DNA of 52,054 nucleotides, from NCBI GenBank assembly GCA_029983755.1, contig JASBYX010000007.1, positions 1 through 52,054 of the forward strand, written 5' to 3'. The number at the start of each line of letters is the position of its first letter. Position 1 is the stretch's first letter. Source of the stretch: Anaerovoracaceae bacterium. Lineage in GTDB: Bacteria; Bacillota; Clostridia; Peptostreptococcales; Anaerovoracaceae. A model generated the notes under the pieces. It had not been told where the DNA came from, made no database searches, and worked only from the letters and a program-made list of their open reading frames with translations. This document shows, piece after piece, positions 51,827-52,054 of this stretch. The position numbers were made by a program, and so were the translations under genes.

Positions 51827-52054
51827 TTATTGTTTGCCGGGCTACAGCTTTCTTAGAATAAAAATGTTTTAATCTATTAATGTGATTATCAAATTGGTTT
51901 TCCTAACATATAAATAATATCACGTAACTAAATTTTTATAAAGTGGGAAAGCTGCTTAGGTATGGGAAGTTTTAGAGAATGGGAATGCCTTGGGCCTATG
52001 GAAATGTGTCCACATATGGTTAAATTCATATCGTATGGGGAATTTTCTTTCTCT
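51827..52054. other. Intergenic end of the window
   Basis: No coding frame, RNA gene or clear terminator is seen. The A+T-rich part (51860-51945) is the likely site of the leftward MATE promoter, but no consensus pair could be placed with confidence. Confidence 0.4.

Overview
The window reads as the chromosome of a low-to-moderate G+C Firmicute, most likely an anaerobic Clostridia member. The evidence is a perfect CIRCE site before hrcA-grpE-dnaK-dnaJ, the phoH-ybeY-cdd-era-recO gene order, a pyruvate phosphate dikinase, single-chain GlyRS and sortase-type surface proteins. A family such as Anaerovoracaceae (Mogibacterium-like) is a guess from gene content only.

Region 1 (1-7.3 kb) is accessory DNA and visibly A+T-rich. 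It begins with the C-terminus of a tyrosine integrase and a MobC-like protein. Next comes a 6.4-kb segment bounded by a perfect 35-bp inverted repeat (849-883 and 7260-7294). Inside are a defective IS3-family element, the last codons of a lost gene, an Eco57I-type adenine methyltransferase broken by two -1 shifts at A-runs, an intact SIR2 NAD-hydrolase-like protein and an intact HerA ATPase. SIR2 plus HerA is a recognisable anti-phage pair. The segment ends in remnants: a sortase tail, a terminator and IS-end-like repeats.

Region 2 (7.3-9 kb) holds an intact G5-domain, LPXTG-like surface protein with two candidate promoters and a leader hairpin.

Region 3 (9.3-41.8 kb) is a dense, mostly co-directional housekeeping block. 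It contains an alanine dehydrogenase-family gene with a hairpin leader; aroA, aroC and a four-domain chorismate mutase/shikimate dehydrogenase/shikimate kinase/dehydroquinase fusion; rmuC and a phosphoesterase; deoB and pdp; rsmE, mtaB, a HIT protein, typA, an MscS channel and pyruvate carboxylase; phoH-ybeY-cdd-era-recO; a UBA-DUF4342-LEA-like protein; glyS and ppdK; a nucleoside-type ABC importer; and an orphan DNA methyltransferase. Cdd, Pdp, DeoB and the importer together form a nucleoside uptake and salvage route. Pyruvate carboxylase and PPDK provide oxaloacetate and PEP, and PEP feeds AroA.

Region 4 (41.9-52 kb) has a tRNA-Arg(UCG) with its own promoter and terminator, a leftward GntR-ABC operon with a palindromic operator, an L,D-transpeptidase, the hrcA heat-shock operon under CIRCE, and a leftward MATE transporter.

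Short tandem repeats recur at gene ends or inside genes (after deoB, inside rsmE, after dnaJ). Two terminators (8970 and 10538) share a conserved hairpin apex while their lower stems differ but stay paired.
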